26,439 nt of DNA, from positions 1 to 26,439 of the forward strand of contig DASTBA010000007.1 of the NCBI GenBank assembly GCA_035712285.1, written 5' to 3'. The stretch is from CAMLHP01 sp035712285 (GTDB taxonomy: Bacteria; Gemmatimonadota; Gemmatimonadetes; Gemmatimonadales; GWC2-71-9). The position numbers and the translations under genes are program-made. Under the pieces are notes generated by a model, which was given only the letters and a program-made list of their open reading frames with translations, was not told the DNA's origin and ran no database searches. Shown in pieces: positions 1 to 6,744 of this stretch. Position 1 is the first letter of the stretch; every line of letters begins with the position of its first letter.

Positions 1-2
1 CG

Positions 3-146
3 CGGGCCACGCCGGCGGAACTGCAGCGCGTCGTGATCCATGCGGAGCGCGGGGAGGAAAGCCTCGCGCGGCTCATGCAGCTCTACGCCGCGCACGACCT
101 GGTACACCGGAACCAGATCGTGCGGATCCGGGGCGCGGTCAGCTGA
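3..146 (+). CDS. C-terminal end of a DinB-like four-helix protein (partial)
   Basis: An open frame enters from the left edge and stops with TGA at 144-146, giving 47 residues. It ends with Y-A-A-H-D-L-V-H-R-N-Q-I, which resembles the last helix of DinB/YfiT-like metal-binding four-helix proteins, where an H-D-x-x-H pattern supplies metal ligands. The start and most of the protein lie outside the window, so the family call rests on this one motif. DinB-like proteins are often thiol transferases or of unknown function; no substrate can be inferred. The frame reads through the first 143 bases without interruption, which supports it being coding. Confidence 0.5.
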   Translation, partial: RATPAELQRVVIHAERGEESLARLMQLYAAHDLVHRNQIVRIRGAVS

Positions 147-152
147 ATTTCA

Positions 153-176
153 CACGAAAACACGAAAGCGCGAAGG
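153..176 (+). repeat. 8-bp tandem repeat (CACGAAAR), three units
   Basis: Three adjacent octamers, CACGAAAA, CACGAAAG and CGCGAAGG, lie between the DinB-like stop codon and the GTG start of the DUF1460 gene. The last unit supplies the AAGG that could act as ribosome-binding site. The same octamer occurs in inverse orientation at 10239-10262 inside a lipoprotein signal peptide. Confidence 0.7.
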
Positions 177-181
177 CGAGA

Positions 182-1099
182 GTGGATGGATCACGACGCG
201 GGTTCCTGATCGGTTCCGGTCTCGGGCTCGCATCGCTGGCGCTGGCGGGGCCGCTGCGGGCACTGGACGCCGCCTGGCCCGGGCTGGGCGACCCTGATCA
301 GGACCGTCTGCGCGACTGGATCGCGGCGCTGCGTGCAGCCGAGCTCACCGCGCGCGCTGCGCCATTGGGCACCGCGGCAATCCGGGTCGGTGAGCTCGCC
401 CGCGGCACTCCCTACGTGCCCTACACCCTCGAGGAGTACCTCAAGGCCGGCGGCAGCCCGCTCGGCGCCGAACCCCTTGCTCTCTCGCTCACCCGCTTCG
501 ATTGCGTGACGCTGGTGGAGTCGTGTCTCGGCGTGGCCCGGACGGCATCGGGCGATTCGCCGACCTGGGAACAGTTCGGCCACGAGATCGAGCGGATGCG
601 CTATCGCGGAGGACGGCGGCGGACGTACACATCCCGCCTGCACTACTTCAGCGAGTGGATCAGCGATGGCGCCCGGCGGGGCCTCGTGAAGGATCTGGGT
701 GCCGGCCTTGGCGGCATCGCCGATGGGCGGCCATTGCGCTTCATGACCGGGCACCGCAGCAGCTATCCCGCCCTCAGGAATGATCGCGTCTTCCGGGAGA
801 TCGGGCAGATGGAGCGCCGCCTCGATCAGCACCCGCGCCATGTCATTCCCACGGCGCGGATCCCGGAGATCGCGGACCACATCGAGACCGGTGACGTGCT
901 GGCTTTCGCCACCAGCATCCCCGGCCTCGACGTGACACATGCCGCCTTTGCCTACCGCCATCCCGACGGGCGGCTCGGCGTGCTGCATGCGCCCCTGTCG
1001 GGCGGCGTGGTCGAGATCGCCAGCCGGGAGCTGCCCGACTACGTCGCGGCCATCAAGCGCTCGACCGGCATTCTGGTGGCCCGCCCGCTGCCCGGCTGA
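182..1099 (+). CDS. Tat-exported DUF1460 protein (amidase-like, NlpC/P60-type fold)
   Basis: The 305-residue product starts at GTG 182, five bases after AAGG at 173-176. Residues 4-11 (S-R-R-G-F-L-I-G) followed by a Gly/Ala/Leu-rich stretch form a twin-arginine signal, so the folded protein probably goes to the periplasm. The body matches the DUF1460 family, whose solved members resemble cysteine peptidases and N-acetylmuramoyl-L-alanine amidases. R-F-D-C-V-T-L-V-E carries the likely catalytic Cys108, and D-V-T-H-A-A-F near residue 250 the likely histidine. T-S-R-L-H-Y-F-S-E-W is another family hallmark. A role in cell-wall turnover is inferred from the fold only. Length is normal for the family, and the gene converges on the next minus-strand gene. 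Confidence 0.85.
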   Translation: MDGSRRGFLIGSGLGLASLALAGPLRALDAAWPGLGDPDQDRLRDWIAALRAAELTARAAPLGTAAIRVGELARGTPYVPYTLEEYLKAGGSPLGAEPLALSLTRFDCVTLVESCLGVARTASGDSPTWEQFGHEIERMRYRGGRRRTYTSRLHYFSEWISDGARRGLVKDLGAGLGGIADGRPLRFMTGHRSSYPALRNDRVFREIGQMERRLDQHPRHVIPTARIPEIADHIETGDVLAFATSIPGLDVTHAAFAYRHPDGRLGVLHAPLSGGVVEIASRELPDYVAAIKRSTGILVARPLPG

Positions 1100-1128
1100 C
1101 TGCGCTCGACCCAGCCTCGGACGAACAT

Positions 1129-1680
1129 TCAGAACCGCAGGGCCACGCCCACGACGGTGCGCCCATCGCGCCGCGTGACCAGCGGCGCCGCGCGGGCCGG
1201 CTCCTGATCGAGCCGGACCCGGTCCCAGTGTTCCGAATGTGACGCAGCGCCTGCGATCCCCCCGATCAGCCCGCCCCACATGCCGAACCCGGCCGCACCA
1301 ATCGGGATCCAGGCGGGACCGTACTGGAACCAGTCGCCCTCGCGCTCGCTGGCCCAGGTCACGGCCCCGAGGACGGCGCCAATGCCGGCGCCGATCAGGG
1401 CCCCACGCCCCAGCCCGCGGCTGAAGTTGGAATGGATCCCGCGGCTTACCTCCAGTCGCCTGATGCTGTCACGCGCGATCAGCACCGTATCGCCTCCCGT
1501 GCGGATGCCGATCCCCGAGTCGTCGAAACGGATCACGACCCCGGCGACGGCGGCGGATGAGTGAGCGGGCCAGACCCGCACCCGGGTGTTCAGGTCGGGT
1601 GGCAACGAGGCGGACTGCGCCTCGAGCACCGGGGTGGTCAGGGCAACGACGGCGGCGAGCATGACAGTCAGGCGGCACAT
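1129..1680 (-). CDS. Secreted protein with glycine-zipper-like segment, unknown function
   Basis: The frame is open back to 1845, but the chosen start is ATG 1680, which has AGGGGAA about six bases upstream and leads into a signal peptide (M-C-R-L-T-V-M-L-A-A-V-V-A-L, with cleavage probably near L-E-A-Q). The mature part of about 160 residues begins with a small beta-rich domain (T-R-V-R-V-W, I-R-F-D-D-S-G-I-G-I, I-R-R-L-E-V-S-R-G). A G-x-x-x-G-rich hydrophobic stretch follows (G-A-L-I-G-A-G-I-G-A-V-L-G-A, then G-G-L-I-G-G-I-A-G-A), resembling glycine-zipper segments that insert in membranes. I do not recognise a named family. It lies 58 bases downstream of the FMN reductase on the same strand and may share its transcript. 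Confidence 0.75.
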   Translation of the reverse strand: MCRLTVMLAAVVALTTPVLEAQSASLPPDLNTRVRVWPAHSSAAVAGVVIRFDDSGIGIRTGGDTVLIARDSIRRLEVSRGIHSNFSRGLGRGALIGAGIGAVLGAVTWASEREGDWFQYGPAWIPIGAAGFGMWGGLIGGIAGAASHSEHWDRVRLDQEPARAAPLVTRRDGRTVVGVALRF

Positions 1681-1738
1681 GGTGTTCCCCTGGGCTGGTG
1701 GACACCGGGAACAGTGCCGTGCGGCGCTCAAGCGGGCG

Positions 1739-2314
1739 TCAAGCCGTTCTCGGCACCACCGCCAGCACCCGGCCGATGAAGGCGGAGAAGTCCGCCATGA
1801 AGGCGGCGAGGAATTCGGCCGTCTTCTCGTTGGTGACCTCGCCATCCTCGGTGATCAGGCCCGGCTTGAACTGGATGTATGCCTCCGGTGCGTTCATCTG
1901 GGGGGCGTTGCAGAAGCTCAGCACGCTGCGCAGCTGGGTCTGGGCGATCGCGGTGCCGATGGCGCCGGTGGAGCAGCCGGTCACGGCCGTGGCCTTCCGG
2001 GCGAACGAATTCGTGCCCCAGGGCCGGCTGGCCCAGTCGATCGCATTCTTCAGCGCGCCGGGAATGCCGCGGTTGTACTCCGGTGTGACGAAGAGAATGG
2101 CATCCACCTCCGCGATGGACTCCTTGAACTTGCGCGCCACCGGCGGATAGTCGGCGTCGTAGTCGCGGTTGTAGAGGGGCAGGTCGCCGAAGGGGATCTC
2201 GGAGAACCGCAGGTCGGGCGGCGCGAGCCGGATGAGCGCCTTCGCCAGCAGCCGGTTGATGGATTGCGAGCTGAGACTGCCGACGAAATAGCCCACATGC
2301 TTGGTGGCGGACAC
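1739..2314 (-). CDS. NADPH-dependent FMN reductase (flavodoxin-like)
   Basis: This is a 191-residue flavoprotein of the NADPH-dependent FMN reductase family (ChrR/YieF/SsuE-like), which moves electrons from NAD(P)H to FMN and often on to quinones, chromate or azo dyes. The N-terminal phosphate-binding loop is V-G-S-L-S-S-Q-S-I-N-R (residues 11-21). The family signature T-P-E-Y-N-R-G-I-P-G-A-L-K-N-A-I-D-W covers residues 77-94. No signal peptide is present, so it should be cytoplasmic. Two GTG starts are in frame, at 2344 and 2314. I chose 2314 because AGGAG lies seven bases upstream, and the extra ten residues do not fit the family's usual N-terminus. The physiological substrate cannot be read from sequence. 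Confidence 0.9.
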   Translation of the reverse strand: MSATKHVGYFVGSLSSQSINRLLAKALIRLAPPDLRFSEIPFGDLPLYNRDYDADYPPVARKFKESIAEVDAILFVTPEYNRGIPGALKNAIDWASRPWGTNSFARKATAVTGCSTGAIGTAIAQTQLRSVLSFCNAPQMNAPEAYIQFKPGLITEDGEVTNEKTAEFLAAFMADFSAFIGRVLAVVPRTA

Positions 2315-2362
2315 GGGAATGCTCCTGGGAGAGAAAGGCGACACATTGCAGCGGCCTTGCCC

Positions 2363-2401
2363 AAAATAAAACGGCCTGACATCCGGACCGGATGCCAGGC
2401 C
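2363..2401 (-). terminator. Rho-independent terminator of the tRNA pair
   Basis: Read on the minus strand just after tRNA-Gln, two 14-base arms (2388-2401 and 2373-2386) pair with a single mismatch, apart from bases needed for the turn. They are followed by GTTTTATTTT (2372-2363). This is a textbook hairpin plus U-tract and it separates the tRNA transcript from the FMN reductase gene. Confidence 0.9.
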
Positions 2402-2407
2402 TTTCAG

Positions 2408-2480
2408 TTGCCCCTCCTGGGCTCGAACCAGGACTCTCCTGATCCAGAGTCAGGCGTGTTGCCAGTTACACCAAGGGGCA
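2408..2480 (-). tRNA. tRNA-Gln (anticodon CTG)
   Basis: The minus-strand sequence folds as a tRNA: acceptor TGCCCCT paired with AGGGGCA, anticodon stem CCTGA/TCAGG around loop CTCTGGA (anticodon CTG), and a T-arm with GGTTCGAGC. The U1-A72 first pair is a known glutamine identity element. The discriminator is A at 2408, and CCA is not encoded. It follows tRNA-Ala by 14 bases and is followed by a strong terminator, so the two are probably co-transcribed. Confidence 0.95.
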
Positions 2481-2494
2481 CCGATGAATTGTCA

Positions 2495-2567
2495 TGGAGC
2501 TGAGGGGGATCGAACCCCTGACCTCTGCAGTGCGATTGCAGCGCTCTCCCAGCTGAGCTACAGCCCC
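2495..2567 (-). tRNA. tRNA-Ala (anticodon CGC)
   Basis: The minus strand gives acceptor GGGGCTG paired with CAGCTCC, including a G3:U70 wobble, the defining identity element of alanine tRNA. D-arm TAGCTCAGCTGGGAGAGC, anticodon stem CTGCA/TGCAG around loop ATCGCAC (anticodon CGC), and T-arm AGGGG-TTCGATC-CCCCT are all intact. The discriminator is A at 2495, and CCA is not encoded. It reads GCG codons, which suits this GC-rich genome. Confidence 0.95.
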
Positions 2568-2617
2568 CGGAACGGGACGGGTAAGGTAACCGGGGGGCGG
2601 GGAGACGGGAAGATGCG

Positions 2618-3208
2618 CTACTTCACCGGCATCATCACATGCGCGTACTGGGTTCCGGCAAACATCACCCAGGGCCCGTTGCCCGGTGTGGCCGGCAGCC
2701 CCGCCAATGCCGTGGTATTGGCAGGAATCAGCATCATGTGCGGCGGCTCGATGTTCCACTGTTCACCTGCCGCCGGCACCATCTTGGCGGGATCGCTGTT
2801 GCTGGCGTCGGCACCGCCCTGCATCATGTACCCCACGCCGGCGACCCTGGTACTGAAGGGCTTGTTGTTCAGCACGGCATCGAACACCCGAACCCAGACC
2901 GAGTCCAGGCACATCGGGTCGTTCACCGGCGTCATGGGCATGTCGGGCAGGCAGGTCCACCCGTTGCTGCCCTTCCGGAGTTCCGTCATCGCACGACCGG
3001 CGGAGTCAGGCCAAGTCATGATCGCAGCCTGGCTGGCAATCAGATCCGGTCCGCCGCTCATGGCATTCCGGATCATCCACTCCGGACTTCCCTTCGCCGG
3101 TTCCGCGGGCGCCGCCGGCGCTTCTGCTGCCTGTGACGGGGTCTTCTCCACGGCGGCCTTGCACGCTGCGACTGGCAGAATCATGAGTACTGCGCGAAGC
3201 CATTTCAT
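2618..3208 (-). CDS. Predicted lipoprotein, unknown function
   Basis: This 196-residue protein starts at ATG 3208 with GGAGGG a few bases upstream. The N-terminus M-K-W-L-R-A-V-L-M-I-L-P-V-A-A-C is a lipoprotein signal with Cys16 as the lipid anchor. A short Ala/Pro/Glu-rich linker (about residues 20-40) follows, then a conserved-looking domain with N-G-W-T-C-L-P-D, D-P-M-C-L-D, G-V-G-Y-M-M-Q-G-G and a final W-V-M-F-A-G-T-Q-Y-A-H-V-M-M-P-V. These phrases look like an uncharacterised secreted family, but I cannot name a DUF. The two cysteines in the middle could form a disulfide. It is probably anchored in the inner or outer membrane facing the periplasm. A promoter-like sequence lies about 60 bases upstream. 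Confidence 0.8.
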   Translation of the reverse strand: MKWLRAVLMILPVAACKAAVEKTPSQAAEAPAAPAEPAKGSPEWMIRNAMSGGPDLIASQAAIMTWPDSAGRAMTELRKGSNGWTCLPDMPMTPVNDPMCLDSVWVRVFDAVLNNKPFSTRVAGVGYMMQGGADASNSDPAKMVPAAGEQWNIEPPHMMLIPANTTALAGLPATPGNGPWVMFAGTQYAHVMMPVK

Positions 3209-3265
3209 GGGACCCTCCCGGTCGAAAAGGCTTCAGGACTACGGCTGGGACTGCAGGTACTTCCT

Positions 3266-3294
3266 ATTCTAGCTGCCGGTACGGGAGGTGGCTA
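3266..3294 (-). promoter_or_regulatory. Candidate sigma-70-type promoter for the lipoprotein gene
   Basis: On the minus strand TAGCCA (3294-3289) and TAGAAT (3271-3266) are separated by 17 bases, matching four and five of six positions of the -35 and -10 consensus. The gene start at 3208 is about 50 bases downstream of the expected start point. It sits in a locally AT-richer patch of the 131-base gap between rnz and the lipoprotein gene. Not tested. Confidence 0.4.
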
Positions 3295-3339
3295 GGAGAC
3301 TCGGCGCTCGACGGCCCGGAGGCACTGCGCTCGCCAGCC

Positions 3340-4257
3340 TCAATCCGGAAACCCGACCTCCACACGCAGCCCGTCCCGCGCCACCGAGACCTCGGGGAAG
3401 ACCGCCTTTGCTTCGGCGAGCAGTTCGGGGGCTTCGCGCGAGTAACGCGGGCTGATGTGCGTGAGCACCAGCTGCCGCACGCCCGCCTCCCGCGCGACCT
3501 CCGCGGCCTCCCGCGCGGTCGAGTGGCCGGTCTCCACCGCCCGGGCCCGTTCTTCTTCGGAAAAGGTGGCTTCGTGGATCAGCAGATCAGCTCCCCTCGC
3601 GGCTCGGCGCACACCATCGCACGGACGGGTGTCGCCGGTGTACACCACCGTGCGGCCGGGGCGGGTGGGCCCCACCAGCTGCGACGGCTCGACCACCCGG
3701 CCGTCCTCCAGCGTCACCGCCTGGCCCTTGTGGATCCGGCCCCAGAGCGGGCCCTCCGGCACCCCCAGCGAACGCGCCATGGCGGGATCGAAGCGGCCGA
3801 GGCGTTCGTGCTCCATCAGCGCCCAGCCGATGGTGTCAGCCCGGTGCTCGGTCTCGAACGTCACCAGGTCGTACTCCTTGCGGGCAAGGCGATCGCCCGC
3901 CCGCACCTCGACGACCTCCACCGGGAACTTGTTCCGCTCGATGCCCAGCGAGATGGCCGCGCCGAGGATCCGCTCCGCCCCTTTCGGGCCGTAGAGCGTC
4001 ACCGGCTCGGTCCGGTCCATGAGCCCCATGGTCCGGAGCAGGCCGGTCACGCCCAGCACATGGTCGGCATGATAGTGCGAGAAGAAGATTTCCCGGAACG
4101 CGAAGCTGGCCCCGTAACGCATCATCTGGCGCTGGGTGCCCTCGCCGCAGTCGAAGAGCAGCGTCTCCCCCTCCCGCTGCAGCGCGAGGGCGGACACGTT
4201 GCGCTCCACCGACGGGCAGGCGGCGCCGGTGCCGAGGAAGGTGACGCTGAGCGACAT
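3340..4257 (-). CDS. rnz: Ribonuclease Z (tRNA 3' processing endonuclease)
   Basis: The 305-residue product is the short form of RNase Z, a zinc-dependent metallo-beta-lactamase-fold nuclease. It trims 3' trailers from tRNA precursors in the cytoplasm, a needed step for tRNAs that lack encoded CCA such as both tRNAs in this window. Visible motifs are F-L-G-T-G-A-A-C-P-S (start), the zinc motif S-H-Y-H-A-D-H, Y-T-G-D-T-R-P, H-E-A-T-F, a G-H-S-T-A motif and T-H-I-S-P-R-Y near the end. A central insertion (about residues 145-200) corresponds to the flexible exosite region. It begins seven bases after mlaD stops, so it is the last gene of the mlaE-mlaF-mlaD-rnz operon. There is no strong ribosome-binding site of its own. 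Confidence 0.95.
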   Translation of the reverse strand: MSLSVTFLGTGAACPSVERNVSALALQREGETLLFDCGEGTQRQMMRYGASFAFREIFFSHYHADHVLGVTGLLRTMGLMDRTEPVTLYGPKGAERILGAAISLGIERNKFPVEVVEVRAGDRLARKEYDLVTFETEHRADTIGWALMEHERLGRFDPAMARSLGVPEGPLWGRIHKGQAVTLEDGRVVEPSQLVGPTRPGRTVVYTGDTRPCDGVRRAARGADLLIHEATFSEEERARAVETGHSTAREAAEVAREAGVRQLVLTHISPRYSREAPELLAEAKAVFPEVSVARDGLRVEVGFPD

Positions 4258-4264
4258 GCGACGA

Positions 4265-5167
4265 CTAGAAGACCTTGACGGTGATCGGGATCTTGCCCGG
4301 GTTCTGCTTGATGGCCGACATCAGCGAGTCCATCTGCGCCGTCATCTTCGAGAGATTGGTGTAGAGGGTGGTGTCCTTCGCCATCTTCCCGAAAGTGCCC
4401 TTCCCCGCCTGGATGTCGGCGAGAATCCCGTTGAGCCGGCTGGAGGTGGTCCGGAGCTCCGCCGACATCGCGGAGAGGTTCCGCACCAGCGAATCGCTCC
4501 CCCCCAGTGCCCGCTGGAGTCCCGGATTGGCGAGCGTGGAATCCAGCCGCGCCCCCAGCTGACGGAACTGCGCCATGGTGCTGGCCAGCTCGGCCGACGG
4601 TCCCTTGTTCGGGTCGCCGTAGAGCGCCATGGTCTGCTGGGTCGCGGCCAGGGTCTTCTGCAGCGCGGTCATCGTCGCGGTCAGGCGCTGCACCATCTCC
4701 GGACCGGTCATCTGCTGCAGGCCCTGCATCACCGAGTCGGCCCGGACGCTGAGCCCCGCAGCCCGGTCGGCGAAGCCGATCTCCCGCCCGCCGGTGATCA
4801 CCGCGCCAGTCGCCAGCGGCGCCGCCGCCGTGCCCGGGTCAATGTCCACGGCATAGTCCCCCACCAGGCTGATGCTCACGATCGTGGCCTTCGCGTCGGC
4901 CTTCGGGGCGATCTTCTCCGGCAGGCTCACCGCCACGATCACGTCGCCCGGCTTCTGGAACTCGATCTTCTCCACCTTGCCCACCGTCACACCGGACACC
5001 CGCACCGGCGAGGCCCGCTTGAGCCCGCTCACGTCGCTGAAGCGGATCTGCACGAGGCCGCCGGTGGGCGACCGCCCGCTCAGCCACATCGTCCCGAAGA
5101 TGAACACCAGGATCGCGACGATCACCAGCGTTCCCACTGTTACTTCCCGGCCGTATCGAAGGTCCAT
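4265..5167 (-). CDS. mlaD: MlaD-like MCE-domain lipid-transport protein
   Basis: This 300-residue protein has one N-terminal membrane anchor (about residues 9-30) followed by an MCE domain (V-Q-I-R-F-S-D-V-S-G-L-K, V-R-V-S-G-V-T-V-G-K-V). It ends in a helical, Thr/Leu/Met-rich region (about 120-300). MCE proteins form hexameric rings that pass phospholipids between the inner-membrane MlaEF transporter and the periplasm. The helical tail is longer than in E. coli MlaD (about 180 residues) and closer to longer MCE proteins, whose tails may extend a tunnel. ATG 5167 is chosen, ten bases past the mlaF stop; a GTG three codons earlier is possible. Genes for MlaB and MlaC are not seen nearby. Confidence 0.9.
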   Translation of the reverse strand: MDLRYGREVTVGTLVIVAILVFIFGTMWLSGRSPTGGLVQIRFSDVSGLKRASPVRVSGVTVGKVEKIEFQKPGDVIVAVSLPEKIAPKADAKATIVSISLVGDYAVDIDPGTAAAPLATGAVITGGREIGFADRAAGLSVRADSVMQGLQQMTGPEMVQRLTATMTALQKTLAATQQTMALYGDPNKGPSAELASTMAQFRQLGARLDSTLANPGLQRALGGSDSLVRNLSAMSAELRTTSSRLNGILADIQAGKGTFGKMAKDTTLYTNLSKMTAQMDSLMSAIKQNPGKIPITVKVF

Positions 5168-5176
5168 GCGGTTCAC

Positions 5177-5932
5177 TCAGGCGGCGAAGGAGGGGTTGTC
5201 GAAGTCCCGTTCCAGGAACTCCTTGACCTTGGCATTGTCCGAATCGAGAAACTCCTTCGGGGTCCCCTGCATCACGACCTTCCCCTCGCTCAGCAGGGCG
5301 AGGCGGTTGGCGACCCGGAACGCGCCGCGCACGTCGTGCGTCACCATCACGCTGGTGACCCCCAGCTCCTCGTCCAGGCGCTTGACCAGCCCGTCAATGA
5401 TGTCGGCGTTGACCGGATCCAGCCCCGACGTGGGCTCGTCGTACAGCAGGTACTTGGGGCTCCCCGCGATCGCCCGCGCGATCCCCACCCGCTTCCGCAT
5501 CCCGCCCGAGAGCTCGGCGGGGTACTTGGGCATCACCAGGTCGGGCTGCAGGTTGACGAGCTGGATCACCTGCGCCACCCGCTGCCGCGCGTAGTCCTGG
5601 TCGGCATACTTGTTCTCGTCCACGATGCCGAGGCGGACGTTCTCGTAGACATCCATCGAATCGAAGAGCGCGCCGTTCTGGAAGACGTACCCGATCTTCT
5701 GCCGGAACTCGGAGAGCTCCCTCCGCCGCAGCCGGCTCACGTCCTTGCCGTCCACGATCACCTTGCCGGCATCGGGCCGGATGAGGCCGATGATGTGCTT
5801 GAGCAGGACGCTCTTGCCGGTGCCCGACGGCCCCAGCAGCGCCACCGTCTCGCCGTCCTGGACGTCGAAGTCCACGCCGCCCAGCACCACCTGCGCGCCG
5901 AAGCGCTTCACCACCCCGCGGAGCTGGATCAT
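5177..5932 (-). CDS. mlaF: MlaF-like ABC transporter ATP-binding protein
   Basis: The 251-residue ATPase drives the Mla lipid transporter from the cytoplasmic face. All motifs are intact: Walker A G-P-S-G-T-G-K-S (34-41), Q-loop Q85, signature L-S-G-G-M (141-145), Walker B Y-L-L-Y-D-E-P (161-167) and switch histidine H199. R-K-R-V-G-I-A-R-A after the signature is typical of the Mla/Ttg2 branch. Its ATG overlaps the mlaE stop codon by four bases (ATGA), so translation is probably coupled, and mlaD follows after ten bases. The direction of lipid movement cannot be read from sequence. Confidence 0.95.
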   Translation of the reverse strand: MIQLRGVVKRFGAQVVLGGVDFDVQDGETVALLGPSGTGKSVLLKHIIGLIRPDAGKVIVDGKDVSRLRRRELSEFRQKIGYVFQNGALFDSMDVYENVRLGIVDENKYADQDYARQRVAQVIQLVNLQPDLVMPKYPAELSGGMRKRVGIARAIAGSPKYLLYDEPTSGLDPVNADIIDGLVKRLDEELGVTSVMVTHDVRGAFRVANRLALLSEGKVVMQGTPKEFLDSDNAKVKEFLERDFDNPSFAA

Positions 5933-6723
5933 TGATTCAGCAGCAGCCGCGTCAGCACCGTGTCCAGCACCAGGATCAGCACGCTGCTCGCCACCACCGC
6001 CGTGGTCGTCGCCTTCCCCACTCCCTCCGCGCCCTGCTTGGTGTTGAACCCCATGTAGCAGGAGATGATCGTGATGGCGCCGGCGAAGAAGAAGGCCTTG
6101 ATGATCGAATAGTAGGCGTCGAAGGGGCGGTAGTAGTACTGCGCTCCGTAGATGAAGTCGGCGTCGGTGACCGGCAGCACCGCCTTGACCGAGATCCAGC
6201 CCGCCGCGATGCCCGAGAGGTTGGCGAAGATGGTGAGCGCCGGAATCATGATGAACCCGGCGATCACCCGCGGCAGCACCAGGTGCGACGCCGGCGAGCG
6301 CCCCAGCGATTCCAGGGCGTCGATCTGTTCCGTGACTCGCATCGTGCCCAGTTCCGCGGCATAGCGCGCGCCGATCCGCCCCGCCAGGATGAGCGCCGTG
6401 AGCACCGGCCCCAGCTCCAGGATGATGGAGGAGACCACCAGCGTGCCCACCACGTAATAGGGGATGCTGCCGGTGAACTGGTAGCCGGTCTGGAGGGCGG
6501 TCACCGCGCCGGCGAAGGCGGAAATGAGCAGCACGATGAACAGGCTGCCGGCACCGATGTTCCAGGCCTCCGCCATCATGCGGGGCCACCAGATCCGCAC
6601 CTCGGAGAGGCCGCGGATCGCATCGCCCATGAAGAACGTCAGGCGGCCGACTTGCGCCGCCGCGCCAAGGGTGCCGTGGCCGATGCTCCGGCGGACGTCG
6701 AAGGTCTGGGAAGCGGCGGGCAT
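5929..6723 (-). CDS. mlaE: MlaE-like ABC transporter permease
   Basis: The 264-residue inner-membrane permease belongs to the MlaE/YrbE family that pairs with MlaF and MlaD. It has an amphipathic N-terminal helix, then about five membrane segments. Hallmarks are E-L-G-P-V-L-T-A-L-I-L-A-G-R-I-G, the coupling-helix region A-A-E-L-G-T-M-R-V-T-E-Q-I-D-A-L, and C-terminal Y-M-G-F-N-T-K-Q-G-A-E-G-V-G. Length is normal. ATG 6723 is the only sensible start, since the next in-frame ATG would remove part of the N-terminal helix. It lies just 21 bases from the divergent mutY start and has no clear Shine-Dalgarno sequence, so the operon may begin with a leaderless message. Confidence 0.93.
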   Translation of the reverse strand: MPAASQTFDVRRSIGHGTLGAAAQVGRLTFFMGDAIRGLSEVRIWWPRMMAEAWNIGAGSLFIVLLISAFAGAVTALQTGYQFTGSIPYYVVGTLVVSSIILELGPVLTALILAGRIGARYAAELGTMRVTEQIDALESLGRSPASHLVLPRVIAGFIMIPALTIFANLSGIAAGWISVKAVLPVTDADFIYGAQYYYRPFDAYYSIIKAFFFAGAITIISCYMGFNTKQGAEGVGKATTTAVVASSVLILVLDTVLTRLLLNQ

Positions 6724-6744
6724 GGGATAGTATCTTGCCCCGTC
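6724..6744. promoter_or_regulatory. Candidate shared bidirectional promoter, mlaE/mutY
   Basis: Only 21 bases separate the two divergent start codons. The AT-rich core offers TAGTAT (6728-6733) toward mutY and, on the other strand, GATACT (6734-6729) toward mlaE. Each lies 5-11 bases from its start codon, so transcripts would be leaderless or nearly so. The reading is inferred from spacing and sequence only. Confidence 0.4.

Noticed and set aside
191..1279. 362-codon minus-strand frame opposite the DUF1460 gene
   Set aside because: The plus strand has a Tat signal and DUF1460 motifs; the antisense frame has neither start signals nor domains.
4136..5935. 599-codon plus-strand frame opposite rnz, mlaD and mlaF
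   Set aside because: The minus strand has unmistakable RNase Z, MCE and ABC ATPase motifs. The plus frame is His/Arg/Leu-rich with no recognisable domain.
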